DNA from: Atherinomorus stipes
Taxonomy: Eukaryota > Chordata > Actinopteri > Atheriniformes > Atherinidae
Reading direction: 5' to 3'
DNA: 64,000 bases
NCBI GenBank assembly: GCA_023101725.1
Contig: JALJCO010003975.1
Location: 186,001 to 250,000 of the forward strand
Below the pieces are notes generated by a model, which was not told where the DNA came from, ran no database searches, and saw only the letters and a program-made list of their open reading frames with translations. Below are positions 37,074-47,402 of the stretch, piece after piece. Positions within the stretch are counted from its first letter, which is position 1; each line of letters opens with the position of its first letter. The translations under genes were made by a program, and so were the position numbers.

Positions 37074-37330
37074 AGGTACAGTATGTAAGAATTACTGACA
37101 TTTAATTCTTGGGTATAGTAATGGGTATAGTAATAACTTCATATGCCAAGTACTGTTGTGAATGTACGTTGGCCGTCAGTGGCCAAAATTCTCCCAGACA
37201 TAAAGATATTTTCCTCTGTGAGTGGATCCAGCTGTGTCAGGTGTACCTGTGATTGTACCACGTGTAACTACTTTTAATGTCTTTTATGGCATTACTTATC
37301 CAAACAGTGCTATAACTCCCATTTATTCAT
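37074..37330. mobile_element. TTAA-flanked MITE family A, truncated neighbour copy
   Basis: Starts AGGTACAGTATGTAAGAATT directly after the TTAA of the previous copy, so the two copies share a single TTAA and are head-to-head. It ends near 37325 at ACTCCCATTTATT. Confidence 0.75.
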
Positions 37331-37729
37331 TTATTCGTACTGTAAAAATATAAAGTCAATTTAGACAAACAATAAAAAAATGATCTTTTAAAAAATAATC
37401 TTATTATTTCAGGAAAAAAAAAACAACAAATGTCTTTTTTGTGTGGAAAATAATTGTTATTTCAGAGAAAATAGACCTTTTCCCCACTAAGTGAATGCAA
37501 TGCACTTTCATAAAGAATGACATGCCAATTTTGGACAAATTGTCTCTATTTTTCCTGCTGTTTGGCTACCTCAAGAGTTTACTTTAACAATGAGCTCCAC
37601 GGTTGATGTGATTTGTTAAAGATCACCAGTTAGCAACAGTAAAATACTTTATGCAAAGTATTTTATTTACAGGCACAACCACGTTTCATCTGTGGTTTTT
37701 TGTGCAAAAAAGCATCCGCTGCATCAGTA
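37331..37729. other. intronic sequence, nothing recognised
   Basis: AT-rich, unique-looking. Confidence 0.35.
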
Positions 37730-38922
37730 CAGAATAGGTTTAGGGCCACTGAAGAAAAAAAAAAAAAAAAAAATCTGAGAAAACAAAGTTAAAATTTGGA
37801 CTTAAAGGTTGAATATGGAATACGGTCAGAACAGCGACATCACGTGTGTCTAGGTTGTAGTTGCAACGGCAGAAAAACAACTCCAGCCGCTGGGATGCCA
37901 GGCTCACTGCTGATACGCAAGTGACCAACAGTCTGCAGCATGTCCAACAAGTAACGCAGAGGAGTTTATAACTGACATCTAACGTTAGCCATGTTAGCAA
38001 ACAAGCTAGCTTACCGATCCAGGAGAAAAGTCGCCATTTCCGTGTTTTACTCCGTGGAAAACGTTTATATGGGTCCATTTAGTGAAGTCTTCACCTAAAT
38101 TTACTCCAGGTTTTGCTCTTCTCAGGTCACTCCTCCTCAGAAACAGATAACAATATCTCCAGGGCTCTGAAGCAGCTGCTTCACTGGTCGTCTCTACGGT
38201 TTTCCCCTGTACAAGCCTGACTATGACCGAAATATTGTGTCCACACAGAGATTGTGTTTGGCAACCTGCAATGGCGGCGTGTATTGGCTTATAGACATAA
38301 ATAAAATGCCATTATCGATCCCGATAATGGCATTTTAAATTTTCAATTCTTGAAAAAAAAAAAACGGAATTCTGACAAATTCACATTTTAAATTTTCAAT
38401 TCTTGAAAAAAAACGGAATTTCTGACTTTTTTTCCTGAGAATTCTGAGATTAAAGTCAAAATTCTCAGAAAAAAGTTAGAATTCTCAGAATTCTGACCTT
38501 TTCAGAAATTGGAAAAACTCCCACCATTTTTTTTATGTTCTGGAAAAAAGTTAGGATTCTGGAATTGAAGTCAAAATTCTGAATGTTTTTCTGAAAATTC
38601 TGACTTTTCAGGAACATTAAAGACTTTTTTTCAAGAGGTTTTTTTTTTCCAATTCCTGAAAAAAGTCATAATTCTGACTTTAATCTCAGAATTCTGGCAT
38701 ATTTTCAGATCATTAAAAGAGTTTTTCTCAGGAGGTTTTTGTTTTTCAATTTCTGAAAAAAAAAAAAAAAAAATCATTCAGTCAGAATTTCCCCCCAATT
38801 TTTTTTTTATGTTATGGAAAAAGGTTAATTCTTAGATTACAGTCAGAATTCTGACTTTTTTTTTTTCTCAGAATTTCATTTTTTCCCCAGTGGCCCTAAT
38901 CCTCTTCCGTACATCTGAGTAG
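37730..38922. mobile_element. AGAATTCT-array element with both ends
   Basis: GTACAGAATAGGTTTAGGGCC at left; GGCCCTAATCCTCTTCCGTAC at right: an inverted pair with TA at both outer ends, so a Tc1/mariner-type TA duplication is plausible. Between them run degenerate units of CAGAATTCTGACTTTTTTC and its complement. A foreign TTAA-flanked element (37806-38338) interrupts it. Confidence 0.7.
37806..38338 (-). mobile_element. TTAA-flanked element family B, truncated copy
   Basis: TTAA (37802-37805) then AGGTTGAATATGGAATAC. Reverse-oriented relative of 60193-60857, with about 130 bp missing at the other end. The long minus-strand frame shared with the other copy looks like a by-product of sequence identity. 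Confidence 0.78.
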
Positions 38923-39672
38923 TGCTTCCCATCATCCTCTGAAAAAAAAACTGTATCTATTTTTAGCTTACCGAGAGAAATACTTTTTAAAAATGTATTG
39001 ACTAAATGCAGAAAAATCAGTCTATTAACTGTTTATTAACACTAAGCTGCTGAACATTGCAAACATTATTTCCTGTAGCTGTCAGCACGTCTGCAATGAC
39101 CTCAGCATGACCTTGTAAACGCATTTCTAGCTGCAATTGCATTACATAGGATCTATTGTTCGAATGGAGGAGCATTGAAATTTGCAAAGTATTTTGTCAA
39201 ACTAGTGCAACTTTAACACATCTTATGTAGCTGTTTGCAGACTTTTGAGTTCGTATCAGAGTGTTGGGAGGAGATGTGCTGCTACAGCCTGACGGGTGCC
39301 ATCTCAGCTTCTATTTTATCTGCACATTCGTTCATCTCCTGAAAGGTGTTTTATCTCCCTCACACACTCTTCCCTGTGAAGAATGCGTTATATATAGTGG
39401 TTTCTGTGTGAACTGTACCCACGGGCTAATTTTCTTTTAGAGTTAATGGAGGCGCCAACTAGAAAAAGTGGATTGAAGCTTCATGAAACGTATCTGTCAC
39501 GAGTCAGTTAAAGGTCTCTGAGTCGGAGATGATTGCAGGGCTGTGTTGATTTGTTGGTGAAACCTCGCTTTTATTCTGCTCACCTCATTAGAGTGCATTT
39601 AAGCAGAAGGCATGCTGATAATCTACAAGCTCGTAATAATTTCAACCTGTTTTTTCTTCTTTTTCTCCACAG
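38923..39672. other. intron end, nothing recognised
   Basis: Unique-looking sequence leading to the acceptor TTTTTCTCCACAG. Confidence 0.4.
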
Positions 39673-39844
39673 TTAGTCCGAGTGACAACAGCAGAGCGTT
39701 TGGACTCAGCTCGCTCTGGCCTTTGGAGACCCCCTCTCTTAAACAAGCCAACGGGGACCTGAGGTTGAGCCCCCACTGGAGGCCCCAGAGCCCAAAGAGT
39801 CCCAAAAGCCCTAAAGTCCTGCGCCTGAGCCCCCAGGAGAGCAG
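39673..39844 (+). CDS. map3k11: MLK3-like kinase, internal exon: Pro/Ser-rich region
   Basis: TT completes Leu, then SPSDNSRAFGLSSLWPLETP, PHWRPQSPKSPKSPKVLRLS and PQES. The repeated SPK motifs are proline-directed phosphorylation candidates; human MLK3 is phosphorylated at several SP sites in this half of the protein (family knowledge). The trailing AG pairs with C of the next exon to give Ser. The donor GTTTGC is weak. Reading straight through gives ESRFAVFLS and then a stop at about 39900. Confidence 0.88.
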
Positions 39845-39919
39845 GTTTGCCGTTTTCCTTTCCACATTTAAATTTGGCGACTCCCTGCTGGTTGTGATTT
39901 AGACTCTGCTTGCTTTCAG

Positions 39920-40026
39920 CCTGTCCATGAGAGCCAAGCTCCTGGAGTCAGACAGCAACGACAGCGGAGAGTTCAAGGATGACTTTGAGGAGTACCGGCC
40001 CTCCACTCCAACCCCCGCTCAGAACG
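39920..40026 (+). CDS. map3k11: MLK3-like kinase, internal exon: acidic segment
   Basis: After TGCTTTCAG, C completes Ser, then LSMRAKLLESDSNDSGEFKD, DFEEYRPSTPTPAQN, ending in a G that pairs with GC of the next exon (Gly). It is separated from the previous exon by only 75 bp. The ESDSNDS segment parallels the YLDSDDSS region of MLK3. Donor GTACCG. Confidence 0.87.
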
Positions 40027-40185
40027 GTACCGCGCCCTCCGTCAGCCTCGCCTCCAACCACAGTTACATTTCACATGAGCGGCACAAGTGTGACTAGGAG
40101 CTGGATAGGGATGTTCGATTCTCTTAATCTCAGATATCAACCGATACCGATATATGCAACTTTGAGGTTGTATCTCTCATATTTT

Positions 40186-41260
40186 GAGGGCGACAAAATT
40201 ATTCATACCTTCCCATTAAAGACGGAAAAACAGCAGCTGTCTGTGAAATAAGTTAAAATTGACATAAGTAATAATAAATAAAAAATCTATACACACTCAA
40301 AAATAGAGGTATGAGACAGGAACGTTTCTGTACCTGTAGGTACATTTTTTACAAATGTTCTCTCTAAAGTACAATATTGGTCTTTATGAGGCCAGAAGTA
40401 CCTATATACTATGAAAAAGGGTCCAAAGTAATATAAAGTACAAATTTGTACCATTTCAACCCTAAGGGTACCTGCAGCATTGAAAAATATGTGTAGCTTG
40501 TAAAATAACTATAAATAGCAGTCCTTCTAAACAGTCGTATAATTATAGTTATTATATTATGATTTTCATTATAATCATAGTAATAATTACATGTATAATT
40601 ATGTTATGTGTTTGGCCTAATATTTATATAATAATTATTCATTTATTATTAGCATCTTTGATTGTTGTCATAATCTTTATTTTATTTACTTTTATTCATC
40701 ATTTTTAATTGGTTTAATTGTATTTTATTAACTCATACAGCTTGATGAGGTACAAAAATGGACCAGGACCGAATGGTCAGAAAGGAACACCCCCAGCGAC
40801 AAGCTTTGTACCCTTTTAAGTACAAATTGGTACCTCTATTTTTGAGTGTGTAAGATTCATGACATTGACTCCCAATTGTGGTTCAAAAGAAATATTAAAA
40901 ACAAACACACAAAAAATGAAACAAGTAAACAAACATCATGGGGCTCCGAAGCTAATTTATTTACTTTGAGGCAATCACTACAGTCAGGTGTTTTCTGTAA
41001 TGTTCGATAAGATTTGTGCACCTGTTGACAGGTATGTTGGTCCACTGTTCATTGGCAAGGTGCTCTAAATTGTCTTGGACAGTTTCATTTGTTTATTTTT
41101 TAAAAAATGTTTTCAACTACAATTCAAAAGCAATATTTTATTTCACTGTAAATTTCTATTTATAATTAGTTTCTTTAGTTTCCTGTTATTTGAATAACTG
41201 TTGTGAAATTAGCTTTTTTTTTTTAATGGAAGGGTGTGAATAATTTTGAGGAAGACTGTA
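40186..41260 (-). mobile_element. Tc1-derived element, copy 5, itself interrupted
   Basis: Left TTTGAGGGCGACAAAATTATTC, right ATAATTTTGAGGAAGACTGTA. The minus strand has the transposase tail in shifted frames (MDQHTCQQVHKSYRTLQK). It interrupts the outer foldback element and carries a TA-flanked MITE at 40292-40850. Confidence 0.78.
40292..40850. mobile_element. TA-flanked MITE, CACACTCAAAAATAGAGG ends
   Basis: TA (40290-40291) + CACACTCAAAAATAGAGG at left and the exact complement CCTCTATTTTTGAGTGTG + TA (40851-40852) at right. The arms also repeat GTACC/GGTAC. AT-rich interior, no coding. A TA duplication with perfect ends suggests a Tc1/mariner-mobilised MITE and a fairly recent insertion. 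Confidence 0.85.
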
Positions 41261-41471
41261 TATTCTCTCGGAGCAGAATATAGTTGTATTTCTCAAAACA
41301 TGAGATACAGCCTCACAGTTCTCTGCATAGATCGGTAGATATCAAATGTTGGAACTTTAGAGTTGGACAATATCGGATATCAGTAAAAAAGTCAATATCG
41401 AACATCCCTCATGCTGAGTCGTCCTTTTCTGTCTTGTACTTCTGTCCTCTTAAACTGGTCTCTGTCTGCAG

Positions 41472-42083
41472 GCTCCTCGGTGAAGGACAGCCTGCGTCTT
41501 CCTCCCTCTGACTCTGGCAGCGAGGATGGGAACAGCTCCCCCGCTGGCTCCCCCATGCCTGAGCGGGGGTGTCATAGCGGGATGGTTAAGAACACACACC
41601 GGGCCCTGCTGGGTAGCGGCTCCCTCTTGGCCTCCATAGGACTTGGTCGGTGTCTGGACATCCCCCCCAGGGTACCCCCTCGAACTAACCCCCCTTCTTT
41701 GGAGGACCGCAACTTCTCCGAACTTGAGATTTCCCACCCCAGGCCCTTAATTTCCGACCCCCCAGTAGTGGACGACCTTATCACCTTCTCCACCTCTGAG
41801 CCGCTTCCCAGACCGCTTCTGGAATTAGCCCTGCAGTACCAAGAACTAAAACCTTTGCCCCTGACGCCGCCGCCGCCAAACCCCCGCGAGCGGGGCCCCA
41901 GGACGCCGCAAACGCCCCAGAGTCCTCACAGCCCCGGGACCCCGGTGCTCCAGGACAGGGCCAGTCCAGGCGAGTGGACCGTGAGCTCCATTTCCAGCAA
42001 CGGGGAAGTCGGCTACGAGGCCTGGGAAAACGGCTCCGACAGGAGGAGGAGGTCCAGCCACGGCCTCCATGCTTCCCAGCTAG
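41472..42083 (+). CDS. map3k11: MLK3-like kinase, large exon: Pro/Ser-rich C-terminal region
   Basis: GC completes Gly, then SSVKDSLRLPPSDSGSEDGN. NTHRALLGSGSLLASIGLGR matches the short conserved block of MLK3 (ALL.G.ALLASLGLGR), the main reason for assigning MLK3 to this part. Downstream are long Pro-rich runs (PLPLTPPPPNPRERGPRTPQ, TPQSPHSPGTPVLQ), parallel to the SAPGTPGTPRSPP segment of MLK3 and rich in SP/TP sites. The trailing G joins CT of the last exon to give Ala. Donor GTCTGT. GC-rich codon use contrasts with the AT-rich introns. The exon is longer than its human counterpart, so the fish protein is expected to be larger than the human 847 residues. Confidence 0.9.
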
Positions 42084-43069
42084 GTCTGTTTACCTTGTTT
42101 ACATGTAAACAAATACCTGTCCAGCCGCTAAACAGAAGATTCAGTCAGGTTGAGTCATGGTAGAACAGGAAATTGGAATATTTTAGCCCCTGCAAGTTTA
42201 ATTATGCCGTTTTTTAATCTATCTCCTCTATGTGTCCCTGCTTAATTAAGTGCAATGCTAAATCACCAGAGAGCTCCTTTAAAGTACAGCCTGTGTCACT
42301 GATTTGCTTTTTAATTTAAGCGCATGATTCATCTGCAATTCCTGCCTGAACATGTTACAGGAGGCTCCGCGCTGAAATCGGAAATTTTGATTTATGTACC
42401 TGCTCAGCATGACAATGTTCCCTCACCATTCTTGGAGAATTATTATTGTGGCTTTCTTTTAGCAAGGTTTTTTTTTTTTTTTCTTCCTTCCAACACGAGG
42501 GATTCTTCAATATTCAAATAGCAGAAGAAGAAAGCTTTGTTACATCAAAGCTTTCTTCTTCTGCTATTTGCATATCTCAGGTAACAGCCGGCCCTCGGTG
42601 CTTCTCTGCTAATACTTGCTAAGCAAAGCTAGCATCACATCTTCTGTTGCTGTCGCCCTATTTTATGAGGCAGAGAGAGTTTTTATTGGAAAGTTAAAGG
42701 TAAATGCAAAACATGAGATGGTGCAGGTGAGGTCAGAGAGGTACTAGAAGAACCGGCGTCTTCCTCAAAAAAAACCCCCATTCCCAAACAGTTGGGATGC
42801 AGTGTAGATCTTATCAACTCGTATTTTATTCCCAGTAGAACTTAGACAACATATTAGATATGAAACTCAGTCATTTTATCATTTTGAGGAAAATATGAGT
42901 TGATTGTGATTCTGATGGCACCAACACATCTGTAAAAAGTAGTTTCAGGGTGATGTTTACCATTGTGTAGCATCCCCTCTTATTTTATCAACTGTAAACA
43001 ACTGTCCACTGATAACAAGCTGGATGCTCCCGCTCCTCTTTCATGGTTTCTAAAGAGAATTTCATACAG
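42084..43069. other. intronic sequence with an inverted duplicate
   Basis: Mostly unique. The segment CAGAAGAAGAAAGCTTTG (about 42521) and CAAAGCTTTCTTCTTCTGC (about 42546) form a perfect hairpin arm pair of about 20 bp. No exon supported. Confidence 0.45.
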
Positions 43070-43458
43070 TTCGGTCCGAATGTTTAGGCGCACTCCCACT
43101 AAATGGAAAAATCAGCTGAAATTGACAAAAGTGATAATAAATAAAATATTTATGAAAATCATGACATTGATTTTGAATCCTGGTTCAACAGAAATATTAA
43201 AAGCAAACACACAAAAAATGAACAAGCAAATAAGTATGATGTGGCTTCTGAACTAAACTGTTGAGCAACACTTTGAGCCAATCACTGCAATCAAGTGTTT
43301 TCTGAAGCGTCCAATCAGACTTCTGCACCTGATGACAGGTATTTTGGTCCACTGTTCATTAGCAATGTGCTCTAATTTGTCTGGGACAGTTTTTTTTTAA
43401 TTATTATTTTTGAAAACCACAATTCAAAATCAATGTTTTATTTTACTAATTATAATTT
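43070..43458 (-). mobile_element. Tc1-derived element, copy 6, right end lost
   Basis: Left end diverged (CGGTCCGAATGTTTAGGCG). The interior (AATCATGACATTGATTTTGA, TTGAGCAACACTTTGAGCC, CCACTGTTCATTAGC) matches the family. It is cut at about 43455 by the AGAATTCT-array element. Confidence 0.7.
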
Positions 43459-44140
43459 CGGAAAATACGGAAGAGGATTAGGGCCACTAAAGAAAAAAAA
43501 AAAAGATTCTGAGAAAAAAGTCAGAATTCTGACTTTAATCTCAGAATTCTAATTTTTCAGAAATTCTGAGATTAAAAAGAAAAAAACTCCAGATTTTTCT
43601 TTCTTAAATGTCCTGGGGAGAAGTCAGAATTCTCAGATTAAAGTCAGAATTCTGACGTTAATCTGAGAATTCTGATGTTTTTCAGAAATTTACCAAAAAC
43701 CTCCTGGATTCTGTTTTTTTTTTCTTTTTAATGTAATGTTACTGGAAATCAAAATTCTCAATTTTCCTTCTTTTTTCTTTTTCTTTTTTTAAAAAATTAT
43801 GTTTTTTAAAAATATTTTGGAAAATCTGAATTCTACATTTTTGTCTCGGAATTCTGACTTTAATCTCGGAATTCTGACTTTTAAGCAGAAATTGAAAAAA
43901 AAAATCTCTAGATTTAAAAAAAAATATTCTGGAAAAAGGTCATAATTCTTCACTTTTGTGTCAAAATTCTGACTTTAATATAAAAATTCTGTTTTCAGAA
44001 ATAAAAAAAAATCTCCCAGTTTTATTTAACATTTTGGAAAAAATCTGAATTCTAAATTTTTGTCTCAGAATTCTGACCATTTTCAGAAATTGAAAAAGAA
44101 AATCTCCCCCGATTTTTTCTTTTTTTCTTCGTGTTCTGCA
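43459..44140. mobile_element. AGAATTCT-array element
   Basis: TACGGAAGAGGATTAGGGCC then CACTAAAGAAAAAA, then many GTCAGAATTCTGACTTTAAT / CTCAGAATTCT units. The terminal sequence is the cleanest left end in the window. The right end is not distinct. Confidence 0.7.
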
Positions 44141-44149
44141 AAAAAAACT

Positions 44150-44582
44150 CCCAAACAGAACTGCTGATAGCAGTGCTATCCTTTGCTAGCGTTAGCAGGC
44201 TAAAGCTAGTTAACAATCTACAACATTTCAACCTAGCTGCTTAGTGTGTTTCCTCAAACAGCTAACAAGCTACGCAGCTTAGTGCCATTTTCACTAAGCA
44301 GTAGTGGGTAGATAGTTACAAAAAAAGATAGCATTGATACCAATGTTGATAGCGATATCGGTCAATACTAGTGCAAAAAATATTGATACTTCAGTGTAAG
44401 GCTTGAAAAATATTTGATGGATTCATTTCACAACTACTGTATGACAAGGACCCCCATATTTCCTAAATCAGCTTCTCTCACCAAGATCTTGCTAGATTTC
44501 ATAAAGAAAAAACAATACCGATATTTACGGATATCACATTTTACTGCTGTTATTGGCTGATAATATCGGCCATCCCTATGTA
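44150..44582. repeat. dispersed GCTAGC-rich plus TATCGG repeat, copy 1
   Basis: GCAGTGCTATCCTTTGCTAG through GCAGTAGTGGGTAGATAGTT, then ACTTCAGTGTAAGGCTTGAA and a hAT-like end TAATATCGGCCATCCCTA. The same order of blocks is seen at 54690-55100. Confidence 0.7.
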
Positions 44583-45934
44583 AATCAATGAATTCTGTAA
44601 TTTAGAGTCTAAACAGCATCCCGACTCATTTGTAACTGGGGTCATAGTTCAGTAATTTACGTGCAGAGCGATGCAGCGAGTAGGATGTAAGCTAACTGCA
44701 TGTATGTACGCATCATGTTTGACAGGACCCATGCTGGAAATATCACAGTCAACAGGGATTAGCATTCATTTTCCTTACAGATGCATTTAATGTGGCACGT
44801 TTTGCTTTTTTGTTTTCAAGTCATGCATCATGTAAAGTATTCACATTTACCCCCTCCCCTCCAGAAAAGTTGATCTGCATTTCTTAGAAGCCTGGCGCAA
44901 CCGTAGCGCTTTAATGATGCGAGAATCGCTTGTTTCAAGAGCGAGTGGGCTCTAGGAGGCCTGTGGTAGCATTTCACACTCTGTATCTGGTCCGATTGAC
45001 TCACAAAGCGCTGGATTCTCCACAGAGAGGATCTCAGAGCTCTGCCCTCGGGTACCCAGCAGACGTGCGCTGCCTATTCTGCTGCTAACAGCCGTAATCT
45101 CACCAGCCGCCTGTGCTCATCACATCAGAGAAACAGAATCAAGGAAAAAAAGGCTACGTGTAATTAAACAGTGAAATGTTTCAGCTAAACATCTTATTAT
45201 GTGTATTGACTGTAATGACTCAGATGCATAGACAGACTGCCACAAGGTTGCTGGCAGCGGCTTTCAGAGGATTCCTTCACCGGCTTTCTTTTTTTAATTT
45301 TCGGCCGCGCTCATGTGACTCCAGATTGCTCTCCCTTTTTGTCAGCTGAACAGCTCAGCCGCCTTAGAGAGTAGCTGTTGATGTAAATAATGCCATTTGG
45401 CAGACACATCACTGTTTAGAAATAGCAAATGTTTATTCAGAGTGATTTATCCCATCTTTAATGTTCTTGTCAGTGCTAATTTGCACTTTGTCTATCGCTG
45501 CTGCAGCCTCATCAACTAGTTATGCAGCAGTATGGTACACTTAATTTACACTAATTGTATCAGCAATCTTCACTTGTTATTGTGCTTTTTTTATTTCTGC
45601 AGCTGCCATGTTTCATGTTTGTGTTTCATCAGTTTTGCTTCACAGGTTTGCTGGTTTTGCAGAATTAAATGCATGTGAGGAGTTTAGGGTTGAGGGGAGC
45701 AGCAACACCACAGCAGCCAGAAAGACTCGGCTTAAAATGATGAGTTTCAAATATAGAATTTGTTCTTGCTTATCCCCTCCCCTTGTAGTTCTGTGCATTT
45801 GACTCTGTTGATAAATTTTACACCCATGAGGGAAATGTCCAAGAATAGAAACGGCTAGAAATCATAAAACATCAGTGATTTCTCTGATTTTTTTCATAAA
45901 TCACTTATACAATGACAGACCTTATGGGAGACCA
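44583..45934. other. intronic sequence, nothing recognised
   Basis: Unique-looking sequence, moderately GC-rich near 44900-45130. No exon with family support. Confidence 0.4.
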
Positions 45935-46325
45935 TTAGGGCCACTGAAGAAAAAAATTCTGAGAAAAAAGTCAGAATTCTGACTTTAATCTCAGAATTTT
46001 TTAATTTTACAGAATTGTGACTTTTTTTCAAAAAGTAGAAAAAAATCTTTTTTTAAAAAAATTAAAAATTAAAATATTTTTTTTATGTTCTGGGGGAAAA
46101 AAAGAAATCTGAATTCTGACTTTTTCAGAAATTTAAAAAAAGAAAAATCTCCCGGGTTTTTTTTTTAATGTGAGGGAGAATAGTCAGAATTCCGATATTG
46201 AAGTCAGAAATCTGTCTTTTTCAGAAATAATAAAAAAAATCCAAATTTTTTTATTTTGTATTTTTTACATTTTGGGGAAAAGTCAGAATTCTGACTTCTT
46301 TCTTAGAATTCTTACTATTGTAAAT
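45935..46325. repeat. AGAATTCT-array element, shorter copy
   Basis: GACCATTAGGGCCACTGAAG then AAAAAGTCAGAATTCTGACT units with poly-T/poly-A. Runs directly into the hAT-like element at 46326. Confidence 0.65.
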
Positions 46326-47345
46326 TGAAAGTGTCCGATATCGACATGATATCGGCCAATATTTTTGTTCATTTATTTGTTCATAGGGCCAGAGCATATA
46401 AAAACCAAAGAAAAGCTTCAAAATCTGCCAGATATAGTCAAATGCTAGCTTTTATCTGTTGTCTCTAGCCAGATCTTAAAAAGCTCTCTAAAACAAGGAA
46501 ATACAGAAATAACAATTTGTAAATAAAACCCTTAAAAATAAAATCTAACAATGTTGTTCCCAAAATTATTCACACCCTCAAATTAAAGAAGGAAAAAAAA
46601 TTGCTGTCAGTGAAATAAGATGCAATTGACTAAAGTAACATTAAATGAAAATTCTATGAAAATCATGACATTGATCTTTAATTGTGGTTTGAAAGAAATA
46701 TTAAAAACAAACACAAAAAATAAAACAAGTAAACACGTGTGATTTGAGGAAATCACTGCAATCATGTTTTTTTCTCTAATGTTCAAAAAGACTTCTACAC
46801 CTGTTGACAGGTATTTTGGTCCACTGTCCATGGAAAAGATGTGTTTGGGACAGTTTTGTTTGTGTGTTTGTTTTTTAATTATTACTTCCAACCACAATTC
46901 AAAAGCAATATTTTAATCTACAAAATTATAATTTTGTAATTTTTTAAAATTTATTATTAGTTTCTTGTTATTTATAACTATTGTGAATTTAGCCTTTTCT
47001 TTTATTGGGGGGTATAAATAATTTTGACAGTGTTTGTGGTGACCCCATGGAATGTTGTTTTTTGGTCTTTCTTTTTTTCTTTTTTTTTGTGGGCAATAGG
47101 AACAATATGACCACATTTTTGTGGGATTATTTGAATAAAGAAAACATTAAAATAGCCCAAATGTTTTGTTTGCTGCTATAGATTAAGCGGAGCTACTTAA
47201 ATATCACCTTAACTATCGCACTACACCCAGAGTACAAACAGATTATATAAAGATTAAAACAGATTTTGAAATATTAACTTATTGGTTATCGGTATTGGCC
47301 ACGAGAAGCAGAAAAGTATCGGTTATTGGTATCGGTGGATCACTA
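46326..47345. mobile_element. hAT-like MITE with nested Tc1-derived element
   Basis: Left TGTCCGATATCGACATGATA; right GGTATCGGTGGATCACTAA. Landmarks AGGGCCAGAGCATATAAAAA and GGGCAATAGGAACAATATGA match 15954-16530 and 19595-19943. A Tc1-derived element occupies 46556-47033. The right end is about 57 bp before the last exon. Confidence 0.72.
46556..47033 (-). mobile_element. Tc1-derived element, C-terminal transposase remnant, copy 7
   Basis: TCCCAAAATTATTCACACCC at left and GGGGGGTATAAATAATTTTG at right. Usual interior with the diverged transposase tail on the minus strand. Nested in the hAT-like MITE. Confidence 0.75.
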
Positions 47346-47402
47346 AGCATGATGCTAGTTTTGCATAGACCCCTCAAAAATGTTTGTTTGTCTCTTTTCC
47401 AG

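Larger units (their letters stand above)
40107..41409. mobile_element. outer foldback element of a three-level nest
   Basis: AGGGATGTTCGATTC at left; AATATCGAACATCCCT at right, inverted. The long inner arms also pair: GATATCAACCGATACC / CGGTAGATATC and GAGGTTGTATCTC / GAGATACAGCCTC. Its middle is split by the Tc1-derived element at 40186-41260. Relatives at 54090-54665. Confidence 0.72.
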
